Positions 1 to 10,456 of a DNA stretch of 64,000 nt are shown here, piece after piece. The notes below the pieces were generated by a model. That model saw only the letters and a list, made by a program, of their open reading frames with translations, searched no databases and had not been told where the DNA came from. Within the stretch, counting starts at the first letter, position 1. Each line of letters starts with the position of its first letter. The stretch comes from Anaerosalibacter sp. Marseille-P3206 (lineage in GTDB: Bacteria; Bacillota; Clostridia; Tissierellales; Sporanaerobacteraceae): assembly GCF_900155565.1 (NCBI RefSeq), contig NZ_FUHM01000002.1, positions 930,001 through 994,000 of the forward strand, given 5' to 3'. The translations under genes were made by a program, and so were the position numbers.

Positions 1-536
1 GATACTACAAGTTCTACTGCATTTCCTTTTAGTTTCTTATGAGAATAGTATCCCACAAATATAGTTAGAATTATAAGCAATATATTAAATAACTTTATCC
101 ACATGCTAATATCACTATTAAGGCTTTTAACACTAGCTTGAACTAAATAAACTAATGTAGCTACCCATATAGTATATAAAGTCATTCTTGAAGCCTTTTG
201 ACCCATTTTTTTAAACAATATATATACATAATAAGAGACTATACCTATGAGAACTCTAGGTAATACCGATATTAATGGATTGTAAAGCATAAATGATACG
301 GGTGTTGGATTCATAAATGCTTGTAAAATACTAAATAGCCCAAATATTAATCCTACTAATCCTCCAACAACAGGCCCTTCCATTATAGCTCCAATAATGA
401 CAGGAATGTGCATAATAGTAGCCTTAGTAGGTCCTACTGGTATAAACCCAAGAGGAGTAAGCCCTAGGGCAACAGAAATACCACCTAGAACTCCCACTAC
501 GGCCATTTTCTTCACGTCAAAGTTTTTCTTTTTCAT
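1..536 (-). CDS. ECF transporter S component (vitamin-type), 3' end outside window
   Basis: Membrane substrate-binding subunit of an energy-coupling-factor transporter, which would work with a shared EcfA/EcfA'/EcfT module not seen here. ATG at 536 follows GGAGGT with good spacing. About 178 residues are visible with no stop before the left edge, so the C-terminus is missing. The protein is nearly all hydrophobic helices, with conserved-looking stretches TPLGF (27-31), GPTKATIMHIPV (35-46) and NPTPVSF (76-82), which I associate with the ECF S family. The substrate is not proven. Pantothenate is a guess, based on similar proteins lying near coaX beyond ftsH in related genomes. It is separated from the upstream mmdB by a terminator and has its own structured leader. 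Confidence 0.82.
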   Translation of the reverse strand, partial: MKKKNFDVKKMAVVGVLGGISVALGLTPLGFIPVGPTKATIMHIPVIIGAIMEGPVVGGLVGLIFGLFSILQAFMNPTPVSFMLYNPLISVLPRVLIGIVSYYVYILFKKMGQKASRMTLYTIWVATLVYLVQASVKSLNSDISMWIKLFNILLIILTIFVGYYSHKKLKGNAVELVV

Positions 537-540
537 TTTT

Positions 541-660
541 ATACCTCCGTTCTAGTTCTTTTTTAGATACCAGACGATGCTTAATATTATTTGAAGGAAT
601 AGTCCAGCTCCATTATGGATGCTAGCCTTACATTCTTCCTAAATCATTTTAATTTGTTTT
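541..660 (-). promoter_or_regulatory. structured 5' leader of the ECF gene
   Basis: Transcribed on the minus strand, this leader can form a hairpin at 604-625 (nine pairs including G-U, one bulged A, three-base loop). It may be enclosed by a short AGGAA/TTCCT pairing (636-640 with 594-598). A second stem of about six pairs (TCTGGT/ACTAGA) ends just before the GGAGGT ribosome site. ECF S genes are often riboswitch-controlled, but I do not recognise a known class (THF, TPP, FMN, preQ1, cobalamin) here. Confidence 0.4.
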
Positions 661-714
661 TTGTTTTTTTTCAATAGTTATTAAGAATTGTTAATAATTA
701 AACAATGAATTATG

Positions 715-747
715 TAAAAAAGTGGAGGAATTCCTCCACTTTTTTTA
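715..747 (-). terminator. terminator of the methylmalonyl-CoA operon
   Basis: A perfect 20-base palindrome at 721-740 (AGTGGAGGAA/TTCCTCCACT) is flanked by A and T runs, so it can terminate in either direction. It ends the operon just after mmdB. Confidence 0.85.
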
Positions 748-1920
748 TCCAAAGAACATCAATAATAATCCTGCTGCTACTGCAGAACCTATTACACCAG
801 CAACATTTGGTCCCATAGCATGCATAAGTAAGAAGTTTCTTGGGTTTTCTTCTTGTCCAACTTTTTGAACTACCCTTGCTGCCATAGGTACTGCTGAAAC
901 TCCCGCTGCACCTATAAGCGGATTTATCTTGCCCTTAGTTGCTTTACACATTATCTTTCCGAATACTAATCCTGCTGCAGTTCCTAGTGAGAATGCAATA
1001 AGTCCTAATATTATTATTTTTATAGTTGAAGGTGAAAGGAATGTCTCTGCATTTGCTGTTGCTCCAACTGTAGTACCAAGGAATATGGTTATTATATTAA
1101 TTAGTTCATTTTGTACTGTCTTTGAAAGTCTCTCAACTACTCCTGATTCTCTAAGCAAGTTCCCCATCATAAGCATTCCAATTAGTGGTGCTGCTGAAGG
1201 AAGAAGTAATACAACAAATACTGTTACTATTATTGGGAATATGATTTTTTCTTTCTTTGAAACCGGTCTCAATTGTCCCATAACAATTTGTCTTTCTTCT
1301 TTTGTAGTAAGAGCCCTCATAATTGGTGGTTGTATAATAGGAACTAAAGCCATATAAGAATAAGCTGCTACTGCTATTGGTCCAAGCAACTCTGGTGCCA
1401 ACTTACTTGTCAAATATAGTGCTGTAGGTCCATCTGCACCACCGATTATTCCTATACTTGCCGCTTGTGGTCCTGTAAATCCTAATGCAATAGCTCCAAT
1501 AAAAGTAAAGAAAATTCCAAATTGAGCTGCTGCACCTAATAGTATACTTCTAGGATTTGCAATAAGTGGTCCAAAATCTGTCATTGCACCTACTCCCATG
1601 AAGATAAGTGGTGGATATATCCCAAGTTTAACCCCTTGGTATAGGTAATACAATAGTCCTCCAACCTGTTTAGTCTGTGGAACTAGTGCCCCCGTAGCAT
1701 CTTCAACTACTTCTACTATTGGTGGATCCATAAGTCCACCTAGTGGCAAATTAGCTAAAAGCATTCCAAAGGCTATTGGTACTAAAAGGAGAGGTTCATA
1801 TTCTTTTTTTATGGCTAAATAAAGAAGTATAAAAGAGATAATAATCATTATCACTTCTTTATATGTCATTGCAGCAAATCCAGTGCTTTGCAAGAACTCT
1901 GTTAGTATTTCAAGTAACAT
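745..1920 (-). CDS. mmdB: Na+-translocating methylmalonyl-CoA decarboxylase, beta subunit
   Basis: Integral membrane subunit that decarboxylates carboxybiotin and exports Na+. The 391 residues are mostly hydrophobic helices. The hallmark GGADGPT loop is at 160-166, with the Asp (163) that binds Na+ in the oxaloacetate decarboxylase family, and a polar [11 protein letters not shown] stretch lies at 287-297. Length is normal for the OadB/MmdB/GcdB family. ATG at 1920 follows AAGGAAGG. It is the last gene of the operon. The family alone does not separate oxaloacetate, glutaconyl-CoA and methylmalonyl-CoA decarboxylases; the neighbouring epimerase and mutase genes support methylmalonyl-CoA. Confidence 0.93.
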   Translation of the reverse strand: MLLEILTEFLQSTGFAAMTYKEVIMIIISFILLYLAIKKEYEPLLLVPIAFGMLLANLPLGGLMDPPIVEVVEDATGALVPQTKQVGGLLYYLYQGVKLGIYPPLIFMGVGAMTDFGPLIANPRSILLGAAAQFGIFFTFIGAIALGFTGPQAASIGIIGGADGPTALYLTSKLAPELLGPIAVAAYSYMALVPIIQPPIMRALTTKEERQIVMGQLRPVSKKEKIIFPIIVTVFVVLLLPSAAPLIGMLMMGNLLRESGVVERLSKTVQNELINIITIFLGTTVGATANAETFLSPSTIKIIILGLIAFSLGTAAGLVFGKIMCKATKGKINPLIGAAGVSAVPMAARVVQKVGQEENPRNFLLMHAMGPNVAGVIGSAVAAGLLLMFFG

Positions 1921-1945
1921 TTAGTTTACCTTCCTTTCTTTAGTG

Positions 1946-2341
1946 TTATTCAATTGACACTAATTTATCGCCTGTATTTACAGAAGCGCCTTTATTAGTA
2001 AGTATAGCTGCCACCTTTCCATCTCTAGGAGCTACTATTTCGTTTTCCATCTTCATAGCTTCTAATATTACTAATATTTGTCCTGCTTTTACTTGATCTC
2101 CTTCTTTTACATCTATACTAAGTATTGTTCCTGGCATTGGAGCTTCTACAGTTTCTGCACCTTCAGGAACATTTACTGGTTTCTTTTCCTCTTTTGGTGC
2201 TGCTTTAGGTGCTGGTGCTGCTGCTGGTTTTGGTTGTGGTTTTGGTTGACTAACTACCCTTTCTTCTGATACTCCATTTGATATTTCTTCTACTTCTACC
2301 TCATATTGCTTTCCATTTACAGTTATAAGATAATTTTTCAT
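1946..2341 (-). CDS. mmdC: biotin carboxyl carrier subunit of the decarboxylase (gamma)
   Basis: Small carrier protein of 131 residues that shuttles the carboxyl group from the carboxyltransferase to the membrane subunit. The N-terminal part is followed by a flexible Pro/Ala/Lys-rich linker (about 32-55), typical of these carriers. The biotinyl domain occupies about 65-131. The biotin acceptor motif AMKM is at 95-98, so Lys97 is the predicted biotinylation site, which needs a BirA ligase not present in this window. ATG follows AGGAGG. It lies between the delta and beta subunit genes. Confidence 0.94.
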   Translation of the reverse strand: MKNYLITVNGKQYEVEVEEISNGVSEERVVSQPKPQPKPAAAPAPKAAPKEEKKPVNVPEGAETVEAPMPGTILSIDVKEGDQVKAGQILVILEAMKMENEIVAPRDGKVAAILTNKGASVNTGDKLVSIE

Positions 2342-2352
2342 CCTTAGACCTC

Positions 2353-2724
2353 CTATAATCTATTAGATATTTGTTCTTGTCTTCCAATTCTTGACCATAC
2401 AGGTCCACCTTGTGGAATTCGTTTTATACTTTTTATATTTAAATCCGAAACATTTACACCCATACTAGCTGCAATAGCTGCTGCAATTACTGCAACTAAT
2501 TCCTCGTCATCATCTTCTTCATCCTTTGAAATTTCAACTATTTCTTCTTTTGCTACTTTAACTGGAGCTTTATTTTCATTAACCTTTACTCCTTTATCTT
2601 TAGTAGCAACAGCTCTTAGTGCATCGATTATATAAGAAATAATCAGTAGTGACAAAAAAACAATTGCCATACTAAAAACCGTAACTATTAAACTTTGTCC
2701 AAATGTAACGCTATCTCCTAACAA
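2353..2724 (-). CDS. mmdD: decarboxylase small membrane subunit (delta, OadG family)
   Basis: Single-pass membrane subunit (123 residues) that holds the decarboxylase complex together. A hydrophobic helix at about 11-33 is followed by a Lys/Glu/Asp-rich cytoplasmic linker and a C-terminal segment ending in a GPVWSRIGRQEQ motif typical of the OadG/MmdD family. The start is TTG at 2724 behind GAGGTG. It lies 13 bases after mmdA and 11 before mmdC, so the genes are clearly co-transcribed. Confidence 0.85.
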   Translation of the reverse strand: MLGDSVTFGQSLIVTVFSMAIVFLSLLIISYIIDALRAVATKDKGVKVNENKAPVKVAKEEIVEISKDEEDDDEELVAVIAAAIAASMGVNVSDLNIKSIKRIPQGGPVWSRIGRQEQISNRL

Positions 2725-2737
2725 TCATATCACCTCT

Positions 2738-4282
2738 TTATAGGGGTATATTTCCATGCTTTTTAGCAGGTCTATTTTCCCTTTTACTTTCAAGCATTTC
2801 AAAAGCACTTACAAGTCTTTGTCTTGTAGTACTTGGTACTATAACATCATCTACAAATCCACGAGAAGCTGCAATATATGGATTAGCTACAGTTCCTCTA
2901 TATTCATTTATCTTTTCTTCTCTCATAGCTATAGGATCGTCTGCATCTTTTATATCATGTTTAAATATTATATTAGCCGCTCCATCTGGGCCCATAACTG
3001 CTATTTCTGCACTTGGCCATGCAAATACTTGGTCTGCTCCTAAATCTTTACTGCACATAGCAAGATAAGCACCACCATATGCTTTTCTAACTATAAGTGT
3101 TACCTTTGGTACAGTAGCTTCACTATATGCATAAAGCATCTTTGCGCCATGTCTTATTATTCCGCCATATTCTTGCTCTGTTCCTGGTAAGAATCCTGGA
3201 ACATCAACTAAGTTTAGTATTGGTATATTATAGGCATCGCAAGTTCTTATGAATCTACCAGCTTTATCAGAAGCATTTATATCAAGACAACCCGCTAAGA
3301 ACTTAGGTTGATTAGCAATAACTCCAACAGATTTGCCATTTAATCTAATAAAACCAGTAATCATATTTTGTGCATAATAAGGTTGTACTTCAAAGAAATC
3401 TCCGTCATCTGCTATACTAATTATTATATCTTTCATGTCATAAGGCTTGTTTGGATTGTCTGGAACTATTTCGTTTAATTTGTCTTCCATTCTATTTAAA
3501 TCATCATCTGTAGGCACATGAGGTGGTTCTTCTAAGTTGTTTGATGGTAAAAAGCTTAATAATTTCTTTATTCTTTCAATACAAGCTTCTTCAGTACTAT
3601 CTACAAAGTGAGCTACACCGCTTGTCCTATTATGAGTCATAGCTCCACCTAATTCTTCTTGACTTACTTCTTCACCTGTAACAGTTTTTATAACTTGAGG
3701 ACCAGTGATGAACATCATACTAGTCTTTTCAACCATAAAAATAAAATCAGTAAGTGCTGGAGAATATACTGCTCCTCCTGCGCTAGGTCCCATTATTACA
3801 GATATTTGTGGTATAACACCAGAAGCTAATGTGTTTCTATAGAATATCTTTCCATATCCTGAAAGTGCATCTACACCTTCTTGGATTCTAGCTCCACCTG
3901 AATCGTTGATTCCAACTAGTGGTGCACCCATTTTAACTGCCATATCTTGAACTTTGCAAATCTTGTTGGCATGCATTTCTCCAAGGGAACCACCTAATAC
4001 TGTAAAATCTTGCGCATAGGCAAAAGTAAGTCTACCATTTACAGTACCATAACCTGTTACAACTCCATCAGTTGGTGCTTCTACCTTTTCCATACCAAAA
4101 TTAGTACATCTGTGTGTTACAAAAGCATCGATTTCTACAAAACTTCCTTCATCAAAAAGTAAATTTAGTCTTTCTCTTGCTGTGTTTTTACCTGATTTGT
4201 GTTGCTTGTCAATTCTCTTTTCCCCTCCACCAAGTTTTAGTTCTTCCTTGGCTTTGAGAAGATTCTCAAGTTTATCTTTCAT
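2738..4282 (-). CDS. mmdA: methylmalonyl-CoA decarboxylase alpha subunit (carboxyltransferase)
   Basis: Cytoplasmic carboxyltransferase that moves the carboxyl group of (S)-methylmalonyl-CoA to biotin, giving propionyl-CoA. I start it at ATG 4282, which has AGGAGGG six bases upstream; this gives 514 residues, close to the usual 510-520. A longer in-frame reading to 4324 would overlap the epimerase gene and lacks a better ribosome site. Crotonase-fold oxyanion motifs are visible in both halves: DSGGARIQEG (127-136), GPSAGGAVYSPAL (165-177), VPGFLPG (361-367) and RKAYGGAYLAM (399-409). The acyl-CoA specificity is inferred from the adjacent mce and mcm genes. Confidence 0.95.
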   Translation of the reverse strand: MKDKLENLLKAKEELKLGGGEKRIDKQHKSGKNTARERLNLLFDEGSFVEIDAFVTHRCTNFGMEKVEAPTDGVVTGYGTVNGRLTFAYAQDFTVLGGSLGEMHANKICKVQDMAVKMGAPLVGINDSGGARIQEGVDALSGYGKIFYRNTLASGVIPQISVIMGPSAGGAVYSPALTDFIFMVEKTSMMFITGPQVIKTVTGEEVSQEELGGAMTHNRTSGVAHFVDSTEEACIERIKKLLSFLPSNNLEEPPHVPTDDDLNRMEDKLNEIVPDNPNKPYDMKDIIISIADDGDFFEVQPYYAQNMITGFIRLNGKSVGVIANQPKFLAGCLDINASDKAGRFIRTCDAYNIPILNLVDVPGFLPGTEQEYGGIIRHGAKMLYAYSEATVPKVTLIVRKAYGGAYLAMCSKDLGADQVFAWPSAEIAVMGPDGAANIIFKHDIKDADDPIAMREEKINEYRGTVANPYIAASRGFVDDVIVPSTTRQRLVSAFEMLESKRENRPAKKHGNIPL

Positions 4283-4301
4283 TTTTACCCTCCTTTGGTC
4301 A

Positions 4302-4703
4302 TTAGTCCCTTTCACAGAGTTCAACTAAAACTCCATAAGTGCTCTTTGGATGTAGGAAAGCAATTTTTGCCCCACCTGCTCCATAGCGAGGTTTTTCATC
4401 AATCATTCTAATCCCCTTAGCTTTCATTTCTTCTATAGCTTTTTCAATGTCATCAACTCTGTAAGCTATATGTTGGATGCCCTCTCCCTTCTTTTCTATG
4501 TATCTAGAGATAGGTCCTTCTTCATCTGTAGATTCTAATAGCTCTATTTCTGTGTCTCCTATTGGAAGAAATGCTACTTTAACTTTTTGTTCCTCTACAA
4601 CTTCAGTTCCTCCACATTCTAAACCTAGTACTCCTTCATAAAACTTTAAGGTTTCATCTAAGTTTTTTACTGCTACCCCTATGTGGTCAACTTTTTTAAC
4701 CAT
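4302..4703 (-). CDS. mce: methylmalonyl-CoA epimerase
   Basis: Interconverts (R)- and (S)-methylmalonyl-CoA, linking the mutase product to the decarboxylase. The 133 residues form the vicinal-oxygen-chelate fold with two beta-alpha-beta-beta-beta repeats. Likely metal ligands are His7 (DHIGVAV), an acidic residue near 53-55, His78 (QHIAYRV) and Glu128 (LVELCE), in the expected spacing for this family. ATG follows AAGGAGG. It sits 20 bases before mmdA and 14 after meaB. Confidence 0.95.
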   Translation of the reverse strand: MVKKVDHIGVAVKNLDETLKFYEGVLGLECGGTEVVEEQKVKVAFLPIGDTEIELLESTDEEGPISRYIEKKGEGIQHIAYRVDDIEKAIEEMKAKGIRMIDEKPRYGAGGAKIAFLHPKSTYGVLVELCERD

Positions 4704-4716
4704 TACACTACCTCCT

Positions 4717-5652
4717 TCATCTTTTTATTAATTCTATTATTGAATCTTTTGCAGTATATGGGTCAATTTTTCTTGTAACTACTTTATTGGACAATTCATC
4801 TAGAATGTCTTCCTCTTCAGCCTTAGCGATGATCATATCAAATAAATCCTCTTCTACAAGTTTGATTAGCTCTAATCTTGTATTTCTATTTCTTCTCTCT
4901 TCAAGTTTTTTAGTATCTTCTAAATACTTTCTGTGATCTATAAGTTTATCAATTAACTCATTGATTCCCTTGTTTTTCCCTGCAGATACCTGTAAAACAG
5001 GAGGTCTATAGTCGGATTTTTCGTTTAAATCTAAGTTCATTTCTATTTCAAGTGCTGTCTTGTCTGCACCATCTAAATCAGATTTATTTATCGCAAATAC
5101 ATCAGCAATTTCCATTATCCCAGCTTTTATAGCTTGAATATCATCACCTAAATTTGGTACCATGACCATGAGTACTGTATCAGCCATTTTAACAATATCT
5201 ATTTCAGATTGACCAACCCCTACAGTTTCTATAAATATATAGTCAACCCCATAAATATCTAGTATTTTCACTGCTCCTTGAGTTGCTTTGGAAAGGCCAC
5301 CTAAGTAGCCTCTAGTTCCCATACTTCTAATAAACACATCTTTATCCAATGCTAGATCACTCATTCTTATTCTATCCCCTAGTATAGCCCCACCTGTAAA
5401 TGGGCTAGTAGGGTCAATAGCAATAATTCCTACCTTCTTACCTCTTTTTCTCAATTCCTTTGTCAATCTATCAGTAAGAGTACTTTTACCACTGCCAGGA
5501 GGTCCCGTTATTCCGATAACATAAGCATTCCCTGTATGTTTGTATAGTTCCTTTATTATTCTAAATCCTTCTTCTTCATTGTTTTCAACCATTGTTATAA
5601 GTCTAGCACAGGCCCTCTTATCTCCATTTAATAACCTTTCTTCTAAATTCAA
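4717..5652 (-). CDS. meaB: MeaB/ArgK-type G-protein chaperone of methylmalonyl-CoA mutase
   Basis: GTPase that gates cobalamin loading and protects the mutase from inactivation. With the TTG start at 5652 (AGGTGG eight bases upstream) it has 311 residues; a GTG at 5664 is possible but lies inside the ribosome site. The P-loop GPPGSGKST is at 50-58, the switch-like ETVGVGQSE at 142-150 and the guanine-specificity motif NKSD at 189-192. A helical C-terminal dimerisation arm follows. It is directly downstream of the mutase small subunit, as in many mutase operons. Confidence 0.94.
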   Translation of the reverse strand: MNLEERLLNGDKRACARLITMVENNEEEGFRIIKELYKHTGNAYVIGITGPPGSGKSTLTDRLTKELRKRGKKVGIIAIDPTSPFTGGAILGDRIRMSDLALDKDVFIRSMGTRGYLGGLSKATQGAVKILDIYGVDYIFIETVGVGQSEIDIVKMADTVLMVMVPNLGDDIQAIKAGIMEIADVFAINKSDLDGADKTALEIEMNLDLNEKSDYRPPVLQVSAGKNKGINELIDKLIDHRKYLEDTKKLEERRNRNTRLELIKLVEEDLFDMIIAKAEEEDILDELSNKVVTRKIDPYTAKDSIIELIKR

Positions 5653-5667
5653 ATTAAGCACCACCTG

Positions 5668-6063
5668 TTATCTTTTTAAATGGTTCTCTATATACTCCAC
5701 AATATCCTTAGTAGATGTTCCTGGTGTAAATATAGCTTCTACCCCAGCTTCTTTAAGTCCATCAATATCTTCTTCTGGAATTACTCCTCCGCCTATAATC
5801 AACATATCGTCTACCCCTTGTTCTCTAAGTAGATTTACTACCTTTGGGAACAAGTGATTGTGAGCTCCTGAAAGAATACTCATAGCTACTACGTCTACGT
5901 CTTCTTGCACAGCTGCGGCAACAATTTGTTCTGGTGTTTGCCTTAGGCCTGTGTATATAACTTCCATTCCAGCATCTCTTAGTGCTCTAGCTACTACTTT
6001 AGCTCCTCTATCATGTCCATCTAATCCAGGTTTTGCCACCAAAACTCTAATAGGCTTATCCAT
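5668..6063 (-). CDS. mcmA2: methylmalonyl-CoA mutase small (cobalamin-binding) subunit
   Basis: B12-binding half of a split, acyl-CoA-type mutase (131 residues). The base-off DxHxxG motif is Asp15-Gly-His17-Asp-Arg-Gly20, with His17 the predicted lower axial cobalt ligand. It is followed by the SILSGAH and GGGVIP loops that line the nucleotide tail. It has no catalytic barrel of its own and must pair with the product of the gene just upstream. ATG follows AAAGGAGG. Separate large and small subunits are common in Firmicutes and archaea, in contrast to single-chain mutases. Confidence 0.95.
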   Translation of the reverse strand: MDKPIRVLVAKPGLDGHDRGAKVVARALRDAGMEVIYTGLRQTPEQIVAAAVQEDVDVVAMSILSGAHNHLFPKVVNLLREQGVDDMLIIGGGVIPEEDIDGLKEAGVEAIFTPGTSTKDIVEYIENHLKR

Positions 6064-6089
6064 TTTTTTGCCTCCTTTTAAATATTAAA

Positions 6090-7769
6090 TTATAATATTA
6101 CTGATTGTTCATATTCGCCAAATACTTCTCTTAAAACTCCACAAATTTCCCCTAGTGTTGCATAAGTTTTAACTGCATCTATTATATAAGGCATTAGATT
6201 CTCTTCAGTTTCTGCTACTTTTCTTAATGTATTTAGAGTTTCTTCAACCTTTTCATTATCCCTTTCATTTCTTAACACAGCAAGTTTTTCTCTTTGAAGT
6301 AATTCCATTTCAGGATCTACTCTCAATATATCCTTCTTTTGGTCTTCTTCAATTTGGAATTTGTTTACACCAACTACGATCTGTTCTTGACTTTCTATAG
6401 CCATTTGATAATTGTACGCACTATTTTGAATTTCTTTTTGAATATATCCTTTATCAATCGCCTTTGGTGCGCCACCTAATTCATCTATTCTTTCAATATA
6501 CTTCATAGCTTCTTCTTCAATTTTATTTGTTAAGCTTTCTATATAGTAAGAGCCTGCTAATGGATCTATTGTATCAGCAGCTCCACTTTCATGAGCCACT
6601 ATTTGTTGAGTTCTTAAAGCTATTCTTACAGATTCTTCAGTTGGCAATGCTAATGCTTCATCTCTAGAATTTGTATGTAGAGATTGAGTTCCTCCAAGAA
6701 CTGCTGCAAGAGTCTGAATAGTAACTCTAATTATATTATTATCTGGTTGTTGAGCAGTAAGTGTTGAACCTGCAGTTTGTGTATGGAATTTAAGCATCAT
6801 TGATTTTTCTTTCTTTGCTTTAAATCTTTCTTTCATTATTCTAGCCCATAGTCTTCTAGCCGCTCTAAACTTAGCCACTTCTTCTAATAAATTATTGTGT
6901 GCGTTAAAGAAGAAGGATAGTCTAGGAGCAAAATCATCTACATCTAATCCAGCTTTAAGTGCTGCTTCAACATATGCAATTCCATCTGCAAGAGTGAAAG
7001 CAACTTCTTGAACTGCTGTAGAACCTGCTTCTCTTATGTGATAACCACTAATACTTATAGTATTCCACTTTGGCACTTCTTTAGAGCAATATTCAAAAAT
7101 GTTTGTTATAAGTCTCATGGATGGTTCTGGTGGGAAAATATAAGTTCCCCTTGCAATATATTCTTTCAAAATATCATTTTGAATTGTTCCTCTTAATTTG
7201 TCTTTTGATACACCTTGCTTTTCAGCTACAGCTATATACATTGCCAATAGTACACTAGCAGGTGCATTGATAGTCATAGATGTACTAACCTTATCCAACG
7301 GAATGCCATCAAATAATATTTCCATATCTTTTAGTGAATCAATTGCAACTCCAACCTTTCCTACTTCACCTTCGCTTAATGAATGATCGGAATCATATCC
7401 TATTTGTGTAGGTAAATCAAAAGCTACACTAAGTCCTGTTTGACCTTGATCTAATAAGTATTTGTATCTCTTATTTGATTCTTCAGCTGTTGCAAAACCA
7501 GCATATTGTCTCATAGTCCAAAGTCTACCTCTATACATTGTAGGCTGAACTCCTCTTGTAAAAGGATATGCGCCAGGAAAACCTAGTTTTTCTTGATAAT
7601 CCAATTCTTCAACATCTGCTGGCGTATACAATCTTTCAGTTACCATCTCTGAACTATTTGTGAATCTTTCTTTTCTCTCTGGGAATCTATCTAAGACCTT
7701 TTGGACTTTTCCATCTTCCCATTGTTTCTTTGATTCTTTTACTGTTGCCACCTTCTTTTCATCAAACAT
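6090..7769 (-). CDS. mcmA1: methylmalonyl-CoA mutase large (catalytic) subunit
   Basis: Catalyses the adenosylcobalamin-dependent rearrangement of succinyl-CoA and (R)-methylmalonyl-CoA. The 559 residues cover the substrate-binding TIM barrel and lack the B12 domain, which the next gene supplies. The active-site segment [21 protein letters not shown] (71-91) carries the Tyr and Arg that recognise methylmalonyl-CoA, and the [13 protein letters not shown] stretch is also conserved. ATG follows GAGGAGG. It is the first gene of the operon and its cofactor can be made by the cobalamin operon at the right end of the window. Confidence 0.96.
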   Translation of the reverse strand: MFDEKKVATVKESKKQWEDGKVQKVLDRFPERKERFTNSSEMVTERLYTPADVEELDYQEKLGFPGAYPFTRGVQPTMYRGRLWTMRQYAGFATAEESNKRYKYLLDQGQTGLSVAFDLPTQIGYDSDHSLSEGEVGKVGVAIDSLKDMEILFDGIPLDKVSTSMTINAPASVLLAMYIAVAEKQGVSKDKLRGTIQNDILKEYIARGTYIFPPEPSMRLITNIFEYCSKEVPKWNTISISGYHIREAGSTAVQEVAFTLADGIAYVEAALKAGLDVDDFAPRLSFFFNAHNNLLEEVAKFRAARRLWARIMKERFKAKKEKSMMLKFHTQTAGSTLTAQQPDNNIIRVTIQTLAAVLGGTQSLHTNSRDEALALPTEESVRIALRTQQIVAHESGAADTIDPLAGSYYIESLTNKIEEEAMKYIERIDELGGAPKAIDKGYIQKEIQNSAYNYQMAIESQEQIVVGVNKFQIEEDQKKDILRVDPEMELLQREKLAVLRNERDNEKVEETLNTLRKVAETEENLMPYIIDAVKTYATLGEICGVLREVFGEYEQSVIL

Positions 7770-7842
7770 ACTTTAACCTCCTCAATTTAAAGTATAAAAA
7801 GAAATCCTTTTCCCTATGTCTTAATTTTTATCCCTATAGTCT

Positions 7843-7873
7843 ATTATATTATACAATCTACGTTTTTTTGCAA
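7843..7873 (-). promoter_or_regulatory. possible promoter of the methylmalonyl-CoA operon
   Basis: Read on the minus strand, TTGCAA (7868-7873) precedes two overlapping TATAAT hexamers (7848-7853 and 7843-7848). The spacings are 14 or 19 bases, so neither is ideal. The location, between the ftsH terminator and mcmA1, is right for the operon promoter. Confidence 0.4.
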
Positions 7874-7960
7874 CATTTATTTCAAAAAATTATTAAAATG
7901 AAGTAAATATTTCATTTTTAATTATAACACCTCTACACAAAATCTTCAATTTTTTTAACG

Positions 7961-7989
7961 AAAAAAAGCAGTTAACTTTAGTTAACTGC
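7961..7989 (-). terminator. ftsH terminator
   Basis: Nine-base arms GCAGTTAAC/GTTAACTGC with loop TTTA, followed on the minus strand by a run of seven T. It separates ftsH from the methylmalonyl-CoA operon. Confidence 0.88.
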
Positions 7990-7991
7990 CT

Positions 7992-9815
7992 CTATACACT
8001 CATAAATACTTCTTCAAATTCTTTTGAATCAAGAGTTTCTCTTTCAAGTAACGCTTGTGCAACTGCATGAAGTTTATTCATATTATCTTTTAAAATTTGT
8101 TCTGCTCTTTGGTAAGCCTTGTCTATCATACTTCTCATTTCTTTATCAATTGATGCTGCAACTTGTTCACTGTAATTCCTTGCTCTGCCAAAGTCCCTTC
8201 CTATAAATACTTCTTCATCATCTGTTCCATATGTCATAGGTCCAAGTTTATCACTCATACCATAGTGAGTAACCATCTTTCTAGCAAGCTTTGTAGCTCT
8301 TTCAATATCATTTTGGGCCCCTGTAGATATATCTTCTAACACTAATGCCTCTGCTACTCTGCCGCCTAATAGACTAACCAATTCATCTTCCATTTCATTT
8401 TTCGTCATAAATGACCTATCTTCTTCTGGCAAATATGCTGTAAATCCACCTGCCATACCCCTTGGTATTATTGTTACCATGTGAACTGGGTCAGCATTTG
8501 GAAGAAGTCTTGAGGTTATTGCATGACCTGCTTCATGATAAGCAGTAAGTTTTCTTTCTTCTTCGCTAACAACTTTACTCTTCTTTTCTGGTCCTGCCAA
8601 TACCTTGATAGAAGCTTCTTCAATGATATTCATTGGAATTTCTTTTAGATTATTTCTAGCTGTCAATAGTGCAGCTTCATTAACTAAATTTTCAAGATCA
8701 GCTGGAGTAAATCCAGGTGTTCTCTTTGCTACAATTTCTAAATCCACATCTTCCGCCAATGGTTTGTTTCTTGTATGGATTTTTAATATTTGTTCTCTTT
8801 CCCTTACATCAGGAACTCCTACATATACTTGTCTGTCAAATCTACCAGGTCTTAATATAGCAGGGTCTAATATATCTGGCCTATTTGTAGCTGCCATAAC
8901 TATTATACCTTCATTTGTTCCAAACCCATCCATCTCAACTAACAATTGATTTAGAGTTTGTTCTCTTTCATCATGACCTCCGCCAAGACCTGCGCCTCTT
9001 TTTCTACCAACTGCATCGATCTCATCTATAAAAACTATACATGGTGCATTTTTCTTAGCCTGTTCGAATAAATCTCTTACACGGCTAGCACCTACTCCAA
9101 CAAACATTTCAACAAAATCAGAACCACTTATGCTGAAAAATGGTACACCAGCTTCTCCCGCAACAGCTTTACTTAAATAGGTTTTTCCTGTTCCAGGAGG
9201 GCCTACAAGAAGTACACCTTTTGGTATTCTTGCACCTAATTCAATATATTTTCTAGGGCTTTTTAAGAAATCTACTATCTCTTTAAGCTCTTCTTTTTCT
9301 TCTTTTAAACCTGCAACATCTGCAAATGTAATTTTCTCACCATCATCATCTTTATGCATTCTAGCTTTACTCTTCCCAAAGGACATTACCCTATTACCTC
9401 CACCTTGGGATTGTTGCATAAAGGTAAACCATATTATTACAAATACTAATATCACAAAAATAGTTGGAAGTACATTTAGTATCCAAGGAGTACCCGCTTC
9501 TTCTTCTCCCTTATAGGACTTAATCTTGCCCTCTACCACTTGTGGATCTGCATATCTTTTATAAGTGTCTACAAGCTCCAAAGGTAAAATAGTTGTAAAC
9601 TGAGTGCCATTCTTTAACTTACCTTGTATAGTTATTCCCCCAGCAGTACTAGTACTCTTTATACTTTCAACTTCTTCTTTTTGTAAATGTCCAATTAGCT
9701 CTGTAGAGTCTATTTCAACAATTGGTTCTACATCTTTTCCAATCATCTCAACAACCAAAATTATTATAATGAGTATAAGTAAATAAAAACTTACACCCCT
9801 GAAAAATTTTTTCAA
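7992..9815 (-). CDS. ftsH: ATP-dependent zinc metalloprotease FtsH
   Basis: Membrane-anchored AAA+ protease that degrades misfolded membrane proteins and regulators. The 607 residues begin with a TTG start behind GGGAGG. Transmembrane helices lie at about 5-24 and 112-133, flanking a small extracytoplasmic domain. The AAA module has Walker A GPPGTGKT (205-212) and Walker B with DEID (264-267). The zinc site HEAGH is at 427-431. It is the last gene of the purR-to-ftsH block, next to hpt and tilS as in Bacillus. Confidence 0.98.
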   Translation of the reverse strand: MKKFFRGVSFYLLILIIIILVVEMIGKDVEPIVEIDSTELIGHLQKEEVESIKSTSTAGGITIQGKLKNGTQFTTILPLELVDTYKRYADPQVVEGKIKSYKGEEEAGTPWILNVLPTIFVILVFVIIWFTFMQQSQGGGNRVMSFGKSKARMHKDDDGEKITFADVAGLKEEKEELKEIVDFLKSPRKYIELGARIPKGVLLVGPPGTGKTYLSKAVAGEAGVPFFSISGSDFVEMFVGVGASRVRDLFEQAKKNAPCIVFIDEIDAVGRKRGAGLGGGHDEREQTLNQLLVEMDGFGTNEGIIVMAATNRPDILDPAILRPGRFDRQVYVGVPDVREREQILKIHTRNKPLAEDVDLEIVAKRTPGFTPADLENLVNEAALLTARNNLKEIPMNIIEEASIKVLAGPEKKSKVVSEEERKLTAYHEAGHAITSRLLPNADPVHMVTIIPRGMAGGFTAYLPEEDRSFMTKNEMEDELVSLLGGRVAEALVLEDISTGAQNDIERATKLARKMVTHYGMSDKLGPMTYGTDDEEVFIGRDFGRARNYSEQVAASIDKEMRSMIDKAYQRAEQILKDNMNKLHAVAQALLERETLDSKEFEEVFMSV

Positions 9816-9920
9816 ACTAAGTCCTCCCTTCTAGTGCTGGACATACTTATATATTCTAAAATTATAACACATATAATTTAAAAAAACAATAATACACATA
9901 TTTACTTCTTTTAACATCTA

Positions 9921-10445
9921 TTATTTTCTCAACGATGACACAAAGGGAAGATTTCTATATTTCTCTGCATAATCTATACCATAGCCAACAATAAACTCAT
10001 CTGGAACTACAAATCCAATGTAATCTACGGGCACATCTACTTTTCGTCTTTCTGGCTTGTCAAGAAGTGTACATATCTTAACACTTTTTGCTCCCCTCTT
10101 TTTCAAATTATCAGTTATATAGCTTAGAGTAAGCCCAGTATCAATTATATCTTCAACAATTAATATATCCTTACCCTTAACATCAGCATCTAAATCTTTT
10201 ACTATTTTCACCACTCCTGATGACTCTGTTGAATTTCCATAACTTGATACAGCTAAGAATTCCATTGTTATTGGTAAATCTATACGTCTAGCTAAATCTG
10301 ACATAAAAATAGCAGCCCCTTTAAGTATACAAACCAACATCAAATCCTTACCCTCATAATCCTTTGTTATTTGTTCTCCTAACTCTCTTACTCTCTTTTG
10401 TAGTTCTTCTTCAGAGACAAGAACTTCTTTAGTAATATCCTCCAT
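9921..10445 (-). CDS. hpt: hypoxanthine phosphoribosyltransferase
   Basis: Purine salvage enzyme that joins hypoxanthine or guanine to PRPP. ATG at 10445 has GAGGAGG at good distance, giving 174 residues; a TTG five codons upstream is less likely. The PRPP-binding motif [10 protein letters not shown] is at 97-106, and the flexible catalytic loop region around [11 protein letters not shown] is present. The gene follows tilS with almost no spacing and precedes ftsH, an arrangement conserved in Bacillus and Clostridia. Confidence 0.95.
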   Translation of the reverse strand: MEDITKEVLVSEEELQKRVRELGEQITKDYEGKDLMLVCILKGAAIFMSDLARRIDLPITMEFLAVSSYGNSTESSGVVKIVKDLDADVKGKDILIVEDIIDTGLTLSYITDNLKKRGAKSVKICTLLDKPERRKVDVPVDYIGFVVPDEFIVGYGIDYAEKYRNLPFVSSLRK

Positions 10446-10456
10446 TATTCTCCTCC

